The notes beneath the pieces are model-generated. The model saw nothing but the letters and a program-made list of their open reading frames with translations. It was not told the origin of the DNA and searched no databases. Made by a program: the position numbers and the translations under genes. From assembly GCA_030615265.1 (NCBI GenBank), contig JAUWZP010000005.1, forward strand, positions 1 to 47,833: DNA of 47,833 nucleotides, read 5' to 3'. The stretch is from Candidatus Bathyarchaeota archaeon (GTDB taxonomy: Archaea > Thermoproteota > Bathyarchaeia > Bathyarchaeales > Bathyarchaeaceae). This document shows positions 22,266-29,418 of this stretch, piece by piece; the stretch's first letter is position 1, and every line of letters begins with the position of its first letter.

Positions 22266-23816
22266 TTGTCTGAGCCTATAGGGTTTGTGTGCGGAACTGA
22301 GGGAGACAAAGTCTCTTTCTTTCTGAATCATGGAATCAACCTTTCTTTTGGGCAGATTGTCCGAATGGACTCAGGCGAAAGAAGTTTCTATGCAAGAGTC
22401 TTTAATGCCAAAAGCAGCTCCACTCTGAGGACAATAGAGCAACTACGTGAGGCGGAGGGTAAGGAGGCTTTTGGGCCCTACTCTAGCTTTCGAAGTGTCG
22501 AGGCTATTCTGTTTCTGGAAAAAAGGGCGGATAGAAGTCACTCTCCAACTTTTAATCCTAATTACAGAGACAAAGTGTATACCGCCAGCGAGGAAGACTG
22601 TTCGGTTTTGAAGCTTGGTGGGGATTTGGAGATAGGGCGTTTGCGCTCCGGAGAACAGGTGCTTGGTCCTGTGGGCATAAGTGTCCAAGCCATACCTAAG
22701 ATGATGGGCATGTTCGGAATGACTGGTTCAGGAAAGACAAATTGTGAACTGGTGTTAAACGCGCGAATAATAGATAATAGCCCAAGAACTGTGGGTCTCA
22801 TTTTTGACTTTGCCGGACAACTGTTAACAGGGAAGGACATAGAACCTCAGAGAGGCCTTCGAGATCATCCGCTCTTTCACAGCAAGGTTCGTTACTACTC
22901 AGCTAGAGAAAGGAAATTGTGCGTTGGATTGTACACACTACATCCTGCTAAACTCCAAACAATCTTTCCTGACGTTAGTGATGCTCAGTATAGACTTGCC
23001 AAAAGACTATATGAAAAGTTGGGCAAGAACTGGATAGAAGGGGCACTTGAAACTTACGAAAGGGGTGAGTCCCGTGAGGTCAGAAATATTGCGCGCGCGC
23101 ACACAAAAGTGATTGACGCTCTTATGCACAAGCTTTCTGATCTTTCGCCTAGCCTCTTCCCAGCCTCTGATTACAGCTTTATTGATGATGTGATCCAAAA
23201 TGTTAGCGCAGGAATCACTTGCCTCGTCGATATATCTGGGATAAGCTCCGAAGAACAACATGACATGACCTGCCTCACGGCATCTGGTGTAGCACGTCAT
23301 TATAAGCGGATGTGGGAAGGCAATTTTGAAGAGTGGGAAAAGCTTCCAACTCTCTTGATAACGCTTGAGGAGGCCCATGAGTTCCTTGACCCAGAAATAC
23401 GTAAAACCATATTTTGTGATATCGCTTTAACATACCGCAAGTATCGGGTTGGACTGAATGCTGTGACTCCGCGGCCTTCAAGAATAAACCGTAACGTCTT
23501 CGCCGAGCTTTGGACCAAGGTTATTATGAAGACAGAATTGCGCCACGACAGGAACTACCTCACCCAAAACACGCCATACATGGAGTACAGCGATACCGAG
23601 ATAAAGATGCTCGATGTTGGAGAAGCCCTGCTCATCTCGGAGCCGAAGATCCGATTTGCGGTTCCAATAAAGGTCATTCACTATCCCGAATATCTGGATG
23701 AAAGGGGAAAAGTTGACTACAAACTGCCTCCGTCCAAATCTCTTTCAAAAATGGACGAACAACTCAAGCGAATTAGTCAAGCAGGAGAAGACCTTGTTGG
23801 CAGCAACACTAAATAA
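22266..23816 (+). CDS. herA: HerA bipolar DNA helicase/translocase
   Basis: A 516-residue protein. An N-terminal beta-barrel (HAS) domain (about 1-110) is followed by the FtsK-like ATPase: Walker A GMFGMTGSGKTNCEL (about 148-162), Walker B LLITLEEAHEFLD (about 359-371), sensor region NAVTPRPSRINRNVFAE and a C-terminal tail. HerA forms a hexamer that drives NurA for end resection. The start is TTG 22266, four bases after the nurA stop. The nurA-herA pair is next to the putative origin and the PolD small subunit. Confidence 0.93.
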   Translation: MSEPIGFVCGTEGDKVSFFLNHGINLSFGQIVRMDSGERSFYARVFNAKSSSTLRTIEQLREAEGKEAFGPYSSFRSVEAILFLEKRADRSHSPTFNPNYRDKVYTASEEDCSVLKLGGDLEIGRLRSGEQVLGPVGISVQAIPKMMGMFGMTGSGKTNCELVLNARIIDNSPRTVGLIFDFAGQLLTGKDIEPQRGLRDHPLFHSKVRYYSARERKLCVGLYTLHPAKLQTIFPDVSDAQYRLAKRLYEKLGKNWIEGALETYERGESREVRNIARAHTKVIDALMHKLSDLSPSLFPASDYSFIDDVIQNVSAGITCLVDISGISSEEQHDMTCLTASGVARHYKRMWEGNFEEWEKLPTLLITLEEAHEFLDPEIRKTIFCDIALTYRKYRVGLNAVTPRPSRINRNVFAELWTKVIMKTELRHDRNYLTQNTPYMEYSDTEIKMLDVGEALLISEPKIRFAVPIKVIHYPEYLDERGKVDYKLPPSKSLSKMDEQLKRISQAGEDLVGSNTK

Positions 23817-23830
23817 GTCGCATGTCACAT

Positions 23831-24535
23831 CTACTGAGGCATAGACTCGGTTTTCTTCAAGATTTTCCGCATTTCCTCCTTGATCCGATATGCATAAGGC
23901 GTTTTAGTTTCATCTCGCTCGACATAACCCTTTACATACAGCTTCTTCATCAGCCTAGCAGTATGCTCTCTCGTTAGCTCTATTTCGCTTTTTATTTCTG
24001 GAGCAGTCTTCGGTCCTTTATCTGTAAGGATCTCTAAAACACGCAGTTCAGTTGCAGTTAGCTGGGCTAGAGCCCGCTCCCTCTTAATAGGGATAACTCC
24101 CCTTATCTGTACCTCTTGGGGCTCAGAAATTCGTTGCGCCATATTCTCTTGAGCTTTAACCACTTTGTCGATTCTCTCATTTAGTTTATCGATTTGCGGC
24201 AGCAACTGCTCCTTAAGTCCTAGAGCTGTATCCATCTGGGACGTGATATCACTTAGCTGTGTCTCATGTTTCTTCAACTGATCCGTGACATCTGTGATGC
24301 CTGTAACATCCTCTCTTTTAACGGAGAGAAACTCTAGCTTGTGACCAATCATTCCAACATGTTCTTCCAATCGTTGCAGTTGATTGTTGAAACTTATGAC
24401 GATGTCCTTCACAATGTCCTTCGCTTCATCATACCTTTCATAAGCTTTTCTGATCCGCTTATAATAAAGCAATATCGCACCCATCGACAAAAACAGAAAA
24501 ACAACGGTGACCACAAGAAGGATTTCAGAGTACAA
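23831..24535 (-). CDS. Membrane-anchored coiled-coil protein with C-terminal winged-helix domain
   Basis: A 234-residue protein. Residues 4-25 are one transmembrane helix (ILLVVTVVFLFLSMGAILLY), followed by basic KRIRK on the cytoplasmic side. Residues 35-150 are a long coiled coil (heptad-like pattern through QLQRLEEHVGMIGHKLEFL and KEQLLPQIDKLNERIDKVV). Residues 160-225 form a MarR-like winged helix (LTATELRVLEILTDKGPKTA, then EIKSEIELTREHTARLMKKL and wing YVERDETKTPYAYRI). The layout suggests a DNA-binding domain tethered to the membrane. The start is TTG 24535, five bases after GGAGGAG. Promoter-like TATATT with an adjacent TGTGATGTCACA palindrome lies upstream. No named family recognised. 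Confidence 0.75.
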   Translation of the reverse strand: MYSEILLVVTVVFLFLSMGAILLYYKRIRKAYERYDEAKDIVKDIVISFNNQLQRLEEHVGMIGHKLEFLSVKREDVTGITDVTDQLKKHETQLSDITSQMDTALGLKEQLLPQIDKLNERIDKVVKAQENMAQRISEPQEVQIRGVIPIKRERALAQLTATELRVLEILTDKGPKTAPEIKSEIELTREHTARLMKKLYVKGYVERDETKTPYAYRIKEEMRKILKKTESMPQ

Positions 24536-24663
24536 TTAAACTCCTCCAAACAGAAGAGACGCCCATAACCAAGTGTGATATGAACGTGATTACCCGGAGC
24601 TCACGTAACATCACGCTTTCTAATGGCCAACTTCCAAGTGAACATGACTGCAATATACCTGAT

Positions 24664-24675
24664 TGTGACATCACA
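24664..24675 (-). promoter_or_regulatory. TGTGATGTCACA palindrome-like operator
   Basis: On the minus strand TGTGATGTCACA (TGTGA-TG-TCACA, arms fully complementary) lies about 5 bp upstream of the TATA-like TATATT (24652-24659) in front of the membrane-wHTH gene. The same 12-mer, differing in the last base, occurs on the plus strand at 24762-24773. Placement at the upstream edge of a TATA box is typical of archaeal regulator sites. Confidence 0.45.
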
Positions 24676-24761
24676 AATCACATTTCGTGTCCAAATACCA
24701 TTTCCTCCCTTAATAAGGTTTATGTTATTGGGAAAAATGATGTACTAGGATGGTTGTGACT

Positions 24762-24773
24762 TGTGATGTCACG
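24762..24773 (+). promoter_or_regulatory. Second TGTGATGTCAC copy
   Basis: TGTGATGTCACG overlaps the stop of the gene at 24769-25251. It is oriented opposite to the 24664-24675 copy. A further exact TGTGATGTCACA lies inside the aminotransferase gene at 25853-25864 and may be chance. Confidence 0.3.
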
Positions 24774-25251
24774 TTTCTGAGAAGACCTTTTCGCTGGATA
24801 ACGATTCTAGGTTTCTCTCAAGTTCGTCTCTCAGCATGTTGATGACTCGGAGGTTTTCTTCTGTTCGATTTTTGTCGGGTAGAATGTTCTTGTAGGCGTT
24901 TACGTAGGCTTGTAGCTTGTTTGCGATTTCTATGTATGGGTCTAATCGTGTGCTATCGAATATTCCAAGGTATCCGAGGAGGAGGACTGTGTAGATGGAT
25001 TGAATGACGTTTTTTCTTGCTTGTTTCAATGTCCTATTGAAGGCTCCTCGGCTTATTTCTGCCTTAGTTAGGCGTAATCTGGCTTTTTCCTCCATCTTTA
25101 TTCGTTTTTCAGCTATATTTTCAGCTAAAAAGTCTATTAAGAGTGTTTCGACCTGTATTTTGGTTAAATTACTGTTCTTCATCAATATTTTTGAAATCTG
25201 GTCATCTAGTGCATTTTTTAGCCACTTTTGGACGTTTTCCTTGGCGAACAA
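24769..25251 (-). CDS. Conserved hypothetical helical protein
   Basis: A 160-residue, mostly helical, charged protein. The N-terminal half (KWLKNALDDQISKILMKNSN, then TKIQVETLLIDFLAENIAEK) leads to a central basic HTH-like stretch (RLTKAEISRGAFNRTLKQAR), a hydrophobic segment VIQSIYTVLLLGYLGIF (about residues 88-104) and a C-terminal helix. The start is TTG 25251 behind GGTGAG. A GGTGCGCACC palindrome (25314-25323) lies in the upstream divergent region. Downstream there is a 233-bp gap with operator-like sites to the membrane-wHTH gene. I do not recognise the family. Confidence 0.6.
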   Translation of the reverse strand: MFAKENVQKWLKNALDDQISKILMKNSNLTKIQVETLLIDFLAENIAEKRIKMEEKARLRLTKAEISRGAFNRTLKQARKNVIQSIYTVLLLGYLGIFDSTRLDPYIEIANKLQAYVNAYKNILPDKNRTEENLRVINMLRDELERNLESLSSEKVFSET

Positions 25252-25313
25252 ACTCTCACCTAATATCTGGTCTTGGATGGATACAGTTTTGTATACAGGG
25301 AAAAAAGGTTTAC

Positions 25314-25323
25314 GGTGCGCACC
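25314..25323. promoter_or_regulatory. GGTGCGCACC palindrome in a divergent promoter region
   Basis: A perfect 10-bp GC-rich palindrome between the genes at 25251 (minus) and 25380 (plus). It is flanked by TTTAC and GTAAA arms. A TATA-like TTTTATG lies near 25340. It could serve either gene. Confidence 0.3.
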
Positions 25324-25379
25324 ATTACAAATGTAAACGTTTTATGTGAGAAGGATTACACAAATACCCAAGAAAGGTT

Positions 25380-26576
25380 GTGAGTCTATTGAACCGTTTT
25401 AAGATAGCCACACGACTCAGCAAGATTAAGCCCTCGGGCATACGCCGCTTGTTCTCTTTTGCACACAACATGCCCGATGTCATAGGGTTAGGCCTTGGTG
25501 AACCTGACTTTGTTCCTCCTCCTCATGTTTTAGAAGCGGCTAAGCGAGCTCTTGATGACGGCAAGACTCACTATACTTCAACCGCAGGTATCTCTGAGTT
25601 ACGTGAGGCTTTAGCTAAAAAAGCTAAACGTGAGTACGGATTGACTTATGATACGGAAACAGAGATTTTGATAACAGTTGGGGGAACACAGGCCATTTTT
25701 CTTGCCTTAATGGCTCTAACAAATCCTAGCGATGAAGTTCTCATTCCGAATCCGGGCTTTGTAATCTATCAACCTGACGTTTTGATGGTTGACGGCATTC
25801 CTGTTTCGATGCCAGCACTTGAGGAAAACGAGTTTAAGCCGGATGCCGACGTTGTGATGTCACATGTCACAGATAGGTCACGCATAATGATTGTTAATTC
25901 TCCTAACAATCCAACAGGTGCAGTGTTCTCTCATGATGATTTGGCGTCTTTAGCTAAGCTTGCAGTTGAACGTGATCTAATTGTGATTTCTGACGAGGTC
26001 TATGAGCGAATCACATATGATGGAACAAAACATTACTGTCTATCTTCTTTTCCTGAAATGCGCGAGCGTACATTGGTTGTAGGTTCTTTCTCCAAAACCT
26101 ATGCCATGACAGGTTTCAGAGTTGGCTATGTGTTTGGCCCTGAAGAACTGATTACCCCAATGATGTTAACTCACCAATTCTCGGTCGCATGTGTGAGTGG
26201 GCCCGCTCAATACGCAGCAGTTGCAGCTTTGGAAGGTCCACAAAGCTTCGTTAAAGATATGATAGCCGAATTTGATAGGAGACGAAAGCTTCTTCATGGA
26301 AGACTCGATGAGATTGAAGGCTTTAGTTGCAAGCTTCCAAAAGGGGCATTCTACGCATTTGCCAACGTTAAAGAGTTGGGTGGATCATCGAAAAACCTTG
26401 CTGAGTTTCTTCTCAACAGAGCGAAGGTTGTAACCGTGCCCGGCTCTGCCTTCGGCACGTACGGTGAAGGATACCTGCGATTTTCGTATGCAACGGCTTA
26501 CGACAAAATTGGGGAAGCTCTAGATCGAATTGAACAGGTTTTGAAGGATTTTAAGCCGAAAACGCGCGCAGTTTAA
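25380..26576 (+). CDS. Class I/II PLP-dependent aminotransferase (aspartate aminotransferase family)
   Basis: A 398-residue fold-type I aminotransferase. Visible motifs: GLGLGEPDFVPPPHV (substrate entry), NPGFVIYQPDV, IMIVNSPNNPTGAVF (PLP-binding Asn), VISDEVYERITYDG (Asp and Tyr) and SFSKTYAMTGFRVGY with the Schiff-base Lys near residue 239. Substrate could be aspartate, aromatic amino acids or alanine; it cannot be fixed from sequence. GTG 25380 is used, though AAAGG is only two bases away; TTG 25389 has better SD spacing. It converges on the nitrilase gene with a 4-base overlap of stop regions. Confidence 0.9.
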   Translation: MSLLNRFKIATRLSKIKPSGIRRLFSFAHNMPDVIGLGLGEPDFVPPPHVLEAAKRALDDGKTHYTSTAGISELREALAKKAKREYGLTYDTETEILITVGGTQAIFLALMALTNPSDEVLIPNPGFVIYQPDVLMVDGIPVSMPALEENEFKPDADVVMSHVTDRSRIMIVNSPNNPTGAVFSHDDLASLAKLAVERDLIVISDEVYERITYDGTKHYCLSSFPEMRERTLVVGSFSKTYAMTGFRVGYVFGPEELITPMMLTHQFSVACVSGPAQYAAVAALEGPQSFVKDMIAEFDRRRKLLHGRLDEIEGFSCKLPKGAFYAFANVKELGGSSKNLAEFLLNRAKVVTVPGSAFGTYGEGYLRFSYATAYDKIGEALDRIEQVLKDFKPKTRAV

Positions 26577-27406
26577 AGATTCTCCGCTTGTTTCTTTAAG
26601 GAATCGAACAGTTCTGGTCTTAAGTCTCGGAGCATAGGAACGAAAACCTCTACACGGTCCATATCTGAGTAATCGATCTGCGTAACTACCATGTCTTCTT
26701 CATCATACCTTGCTTGAGCAAAGATCTTACCACTGGGAGCGATCATTCGGCTTCCACCCCAAAATTGGAGTCCATCTTCGATGCCGACTAGATTTACGTA
26801 GGCCAAAAACATGGTGTTCTCTAAAGCTCTAGCGGTTGTGAGCACTTCGAAGAATCCGCGGCGCACTGAAGGTGACGCTGAAATGCATATCACAAGTTGT
26901 GCCCCCTTCAATCGTAGTAGGCGTGTGATTTCTGGGAAAAACACATCATAACAAATGATTAGTCCCAGTTTTCCGATAGAAGTGTCAAAGACAGGAGTTT
27001 GATATCCGCCTCTAAAGTACCGTTTCTCTTCGAACACGCTGTGGGTTGGCAAGTGCATTTTCTGGTATTTGCCGATAAATCCTTTTGGGCTGATGAGAAC
27101 GGCTGTGTTGTGAAGCACAGCTTTGGCCTTGCTGCTTTTTTCAAGCATTCCCAGAACAATGTGCATATTTTCCCTTTTCGCAATGGCTTCCAGTCGATGA
27201 ACTGACGGTCCAGGAATAGGCTCGGCCAGTTCGTATACTAGGTCTCTGCACACGTATCCCGTGAGGGCAAGTTCAGGAAAAACAATAAGATTTGCCCGTT
27301 TTTTCTTGGCTTGCTTAACGTACTGTTCAATCTTTCTGATGTTGTGGTCTTTGTCTCCAACTTTGCAGCTGATTTGAGCCAGAGCCACATTAACCTTTTC
27401 AGGCAA
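26573..27406 (-). CDS. Nitrilase-superfamily amidohydrolase, probable glutaminase partner of NadE
   Basis: A 277-residue C-N hydrolase with the Glu-Lys-Cys triad: IVFPELALTGY (Glu45), GKYQKMHLP (Lys116) and LIICYDVFFPE (Cys152). TTG 27406 is chosen because GGGAGG is seven bases upstream. A longer reading from 27475 would extend into nadE. The gene follows nadE by 19 bases. In bacteria and eukaryotes glutamine-dependent NAD synthetase has this domain fused to the synthetase. Here the two domains are separate genes, so this protein may supply ammonia to NadE. Omega-amidase or another nitrilase role is an alternative. Confidence 0.88.
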   Translation of the reverse strand: MPEKVNVALAQISCKVGDKDHNIRKIEQYVKQAKKKRANLIVFPELALTGYVCRDLVYELAEPIPGPSVHRLEAIAKRENMHIVLGMLEKSSKAKAVLHNTAVLISPKGFIGKYQKMHLPTHSVFEEKRYFRGGYQTPVFDTSIGKLGLIICYDVFFPEITRLLRLKGAQLVICISASPSVRRGFFEVLTTARALENTMFLAYVNLVGIEDGLQFWGGSRMIAPSGKIFAQARYDEEDMVVTQIDYSDMDRVEVFVPMLRDLRPELFDSLKKQAENL

Positions 27407-27425
27407 ACAGTTTCCTCCCTTTACC

Positions 27426-28280
27426 TCATGATGTATAGGGAAGCCGGAAATCTTTCCCTGCCGTCCTATATCCAAGTTTAGTTGTTAGGGGCGCACGGCG
27501 TTTATGTTCATTTGCCAGCCATCTTGCTTTTATGTCTAGCACAAGTTTCAGAGGCAGTCTTAACTGGCGAGCAATTTCTTCTGGAGCCAAGAAGTTTTCA
27601 AGTCCAAGGAGAGTTAGGTCTAGCATCTCATATTTGATGCCTAATTCTTCTTCGGCTAAATGGCCTGGCCAGAGTGCTGGTGTCGATGGTTTGGTTATGA
27701 TTTCCTCTGGCACTCCTATATATGCGGCTAGTTGCCTCACTTGTGTTTTGTAAAGGTCCATGAGGGGCGAGATGTCTGCTGCTGCGTCTCCCCACTTGGT
27801 GAAGTAGCCTATCATTGTCTCCGACTTGTCTGAACTGCCGCAGACTATTCTCTCAAGTCTGTTTGCGTAATAGTACCAGCACGTCATTCTTGTTCGTGCT
27901 TTCAGGTTGCCCTTTCCGCGTTTTTCTTGAGCATCGTATATCGGAAGAGAATCATAGTATGCTCTTAAGATCGGTGATATATCTATGGTCTCTATTTGGA
28001 AGCCGAATTTTTCCGCAAGCATTTTGATGTGTTTTATGTCCGTGGCATTGTAAGTTTCCTCTTCTGGCATTGAAAGAGCGAGAACCTTCTTGCCTCCTAT
28101 GGCTAGGGACGCCAAAGCAGCTGTTGTGGAACTGTCTATGCCACCTGATACCCCCAAAACGATTCCCTTCATTCTGCTTTTGTCCACATAATCCTTGATA
28201 AACCGTTTAATTCTTGTTGTTACCAGTGGCCATTTGAGCTTTAAGACGTTAGGTGATAGTCTCAATGTAGGCACCTTCAT
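27426..28280 (-). CDS. nadE: NAD+ synthetase (synthetase domain)
   Basis: A 284-residue N-type ATP pyrophosphatase with VLGVSGGIDSSTTAAL (P-loop at about residues 42-57), ALSMPEEETYNATDI, CGSSDKSETMIGYFTKWGDAAADISPL (acceptor-site motif, with the conserved K-x-x-G-D) and the C-terminal ELGIKYEMLD. It adenylates nicotinate adenine dinucleotide and amidates it with ammonia to form NAD. It has no glutaminase domain, which the following nitrilase gene may provide. The ATG 28280 lies about 26 bases after TTAAATA, suggesting a leaderless transcript. It is divergent from elf1. Confidence 0.95.
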   Translation of the reverse strand: MKVPTLRLSPNVLKLKWPLVTTRIKRFIKDYVDKSRMKGIVLGVSGGIDSSTTAALASLAIGGKKVLALSMPEEETYNATDIKHIKMLAEKFGFQIETIDISPILRAYYDSLPIYDAQEKRGKGNLKARTRMTCWYYYANRLERIVCGSSDKSETMIGYFTKWGDAAADISPLMDLYKTQVRQLAAYIGVPEEIITKPSTPALWPGHLAEEELGIKYEMLDLTLLGLENFLAPEEIARQLRLPLKLVLDIKARWLANEHKRRAPLTTKLGYRTAGKDFRLPYTS

Positions 28281-28377
28281 TTCTTACATGTGAACAAGTA
28301 TTTAAGCGAAGATAGTCTACTCTACTGAAATGTAACTCAAGTTTAAACTCGGTTAATGACTACTTAGAGGCTTTGAG

Positions 28378-28623
28378 ATGGGAAGACGACGCAGAAAAGT
28401 CGTGCGCATGCCTAAAAAACGTTTGCCAAAAGTTTTTCTATGTCCCAAATGTGGAAAAGAGGCCATTAGAGTGGAGCTTTCAAAAAGCGAAGAACAAGCG
28501 GTCGTACGCTGTGCAGGCTGCGGTTTAATACAGGAAATGCCGCTTAAACCCGCACATAAAGAAATCGATGTATACTGCGTTTTCACAGACAAATATTATT
28601 CTGACATAAGAACACGCACATGA
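28378..28623 (+). CDS. Elf1-like transcription elongation factor (zinc ribbon)
   Basis: An 81-residue protein with a basic N-terminal tail ([17 protein letters not shown]), then the zinc ribbon [15 protein letters not shown] and [13 protein letters not shown], and [13 protein letters not shown]. This matches the Elf1 family: four Cys, the basic tail and the V-D-V-Y motif. Elf1 binds the RNA polymerase clamp region and helps transcription through chromatin. It is preceded by a TTTAAAC-type promoter element and GAGG. It may be transcribed with GGGP synthase and DP2 downstream. Confidence 0.88.
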   Translation: MGRRRRKVVRMPKKRLPKVFLCPKCGKEAIRVELSKSEEQAVVRCAGCGLIQEMPLKPAHKEIDVYCVFTDKYYSDIRTRT

Positions 28624-28633
28624 AGGCGTGCCT

Positions 28634-29392
28634 ATGAAAGGACGAGTGGAAAAATACCTGCTGAACAAGATTCACAAAGATGGAGCTATTCACTTTACTC
28701 TTCTTGACCCCGAAGAATTTTCCCCTGAAACAGCTGCCAAAACCGTTCGCGAAGTCGAATCTTGCGGCACAGCTGCCGTCATGGTTGGAGGATCCACAAT
28801 AGTTTCTACTCCACATCTGGATGATGTCGTAAAAGCTGTCAAGAAAGCCGTAAAGATTCCAATCATATTATTTCCTAACAACGTCACAGGGATCAGCAAA
28901 TACGCAGACGCCATATGGTTTATGTCTCTCCTCAATTCGTCTGACCCCTACTTCATAACCGGGGCTCAGATTCTTGGTGCACCAATCATCAGAAAGTTTG
29001 GTTTAGAGACAATTCCTCTCGGTTACGTTACTGTTGGCGAAGGTGGAGCCGTCAGCGTCGTGGGACGGGCTTGTCCAATTCCCTATGATAAACCAAGATT
29101 AGCTGTTGCCCATGCATTAGCTGCTCAGTATTTTGGCATGCACTTTTTCTATTTGGAAGGAGGGTCTGGAGTAAAACAGCCTGTGCCAAACGACATGATT
29201 CGAATGGTGAAAAGCACCGTTGATATTCCACTTATCGTTGGCGGGGGCATACGAACTGGCGAGCAAGCGAGGAATGTAGTAAGCGCTGGAGCAGACGCTG
29301 TTGTGACAGGCACGATCACAGAAGAAGAGGGAAACTTAAAGGATAAAATTGGCGTTCTTGTAGCGTGCATAAAGTCTGGAAACGCAAAATAA
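28634..29392 (+). CDS. (S)-3-O-geranylgeranylglyceryl phosphate synthase (GGGPS)
   Basis: A 252-residue TIM barrel that joins glycerol-1-phosphate to geranylgeranyl diphosphate, the first committed step of archaeal ether lipid synthesis. Motifs: HFTLLDPEEFSPE, AVMVGGSTIVS, IILFPNNVTGISKYADAIWF, FFYLEGGSGVKQPVP and IVGGGIRTGEQARNVV (phosphate-binding). The start ATG 28634 has GAAGG upstream, GTG 28628 being an alternative. It follows elf1 by 10 bases and its stop is 26 bases before the DP2 start, indicating an operon of lipid synthesis, transcription and replication genes. Confidence 0.95.
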   Translation: MKGRVEKYLLNKIHKDGAIHFTLLDPEEFSPETAAKTVREVESCGTAAVMVGGSTIVSTPHLDDVVKAVKKAVKIPIILFPNNVTGISKYADAIWFMSLLNSSDPYFITGAQILGAPIIRKFGLETIPLGYVTVGEGGAVSVVGRACPIPYDKPRLAVAHALAAQYFGMHFFYLEGGSGVKQPVPNDMIRMVKSTVDIPLIVGGGIRTGEQARNVVSAGADAVVTGTITEEEGNLKDKIGVLVACIKSGNAK

Positions 29393-29418
29393 CTGCCTCT
29401 CAAAAAGGAGGAGACAAT

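Noticed and set aside
25853-25864. TGTGATGTCACA inside the aminotransferase gene as a third operator
   Set aside because: It is within coding sequence (Val-Met-Ser-His region) far from a promoter and may be chance.
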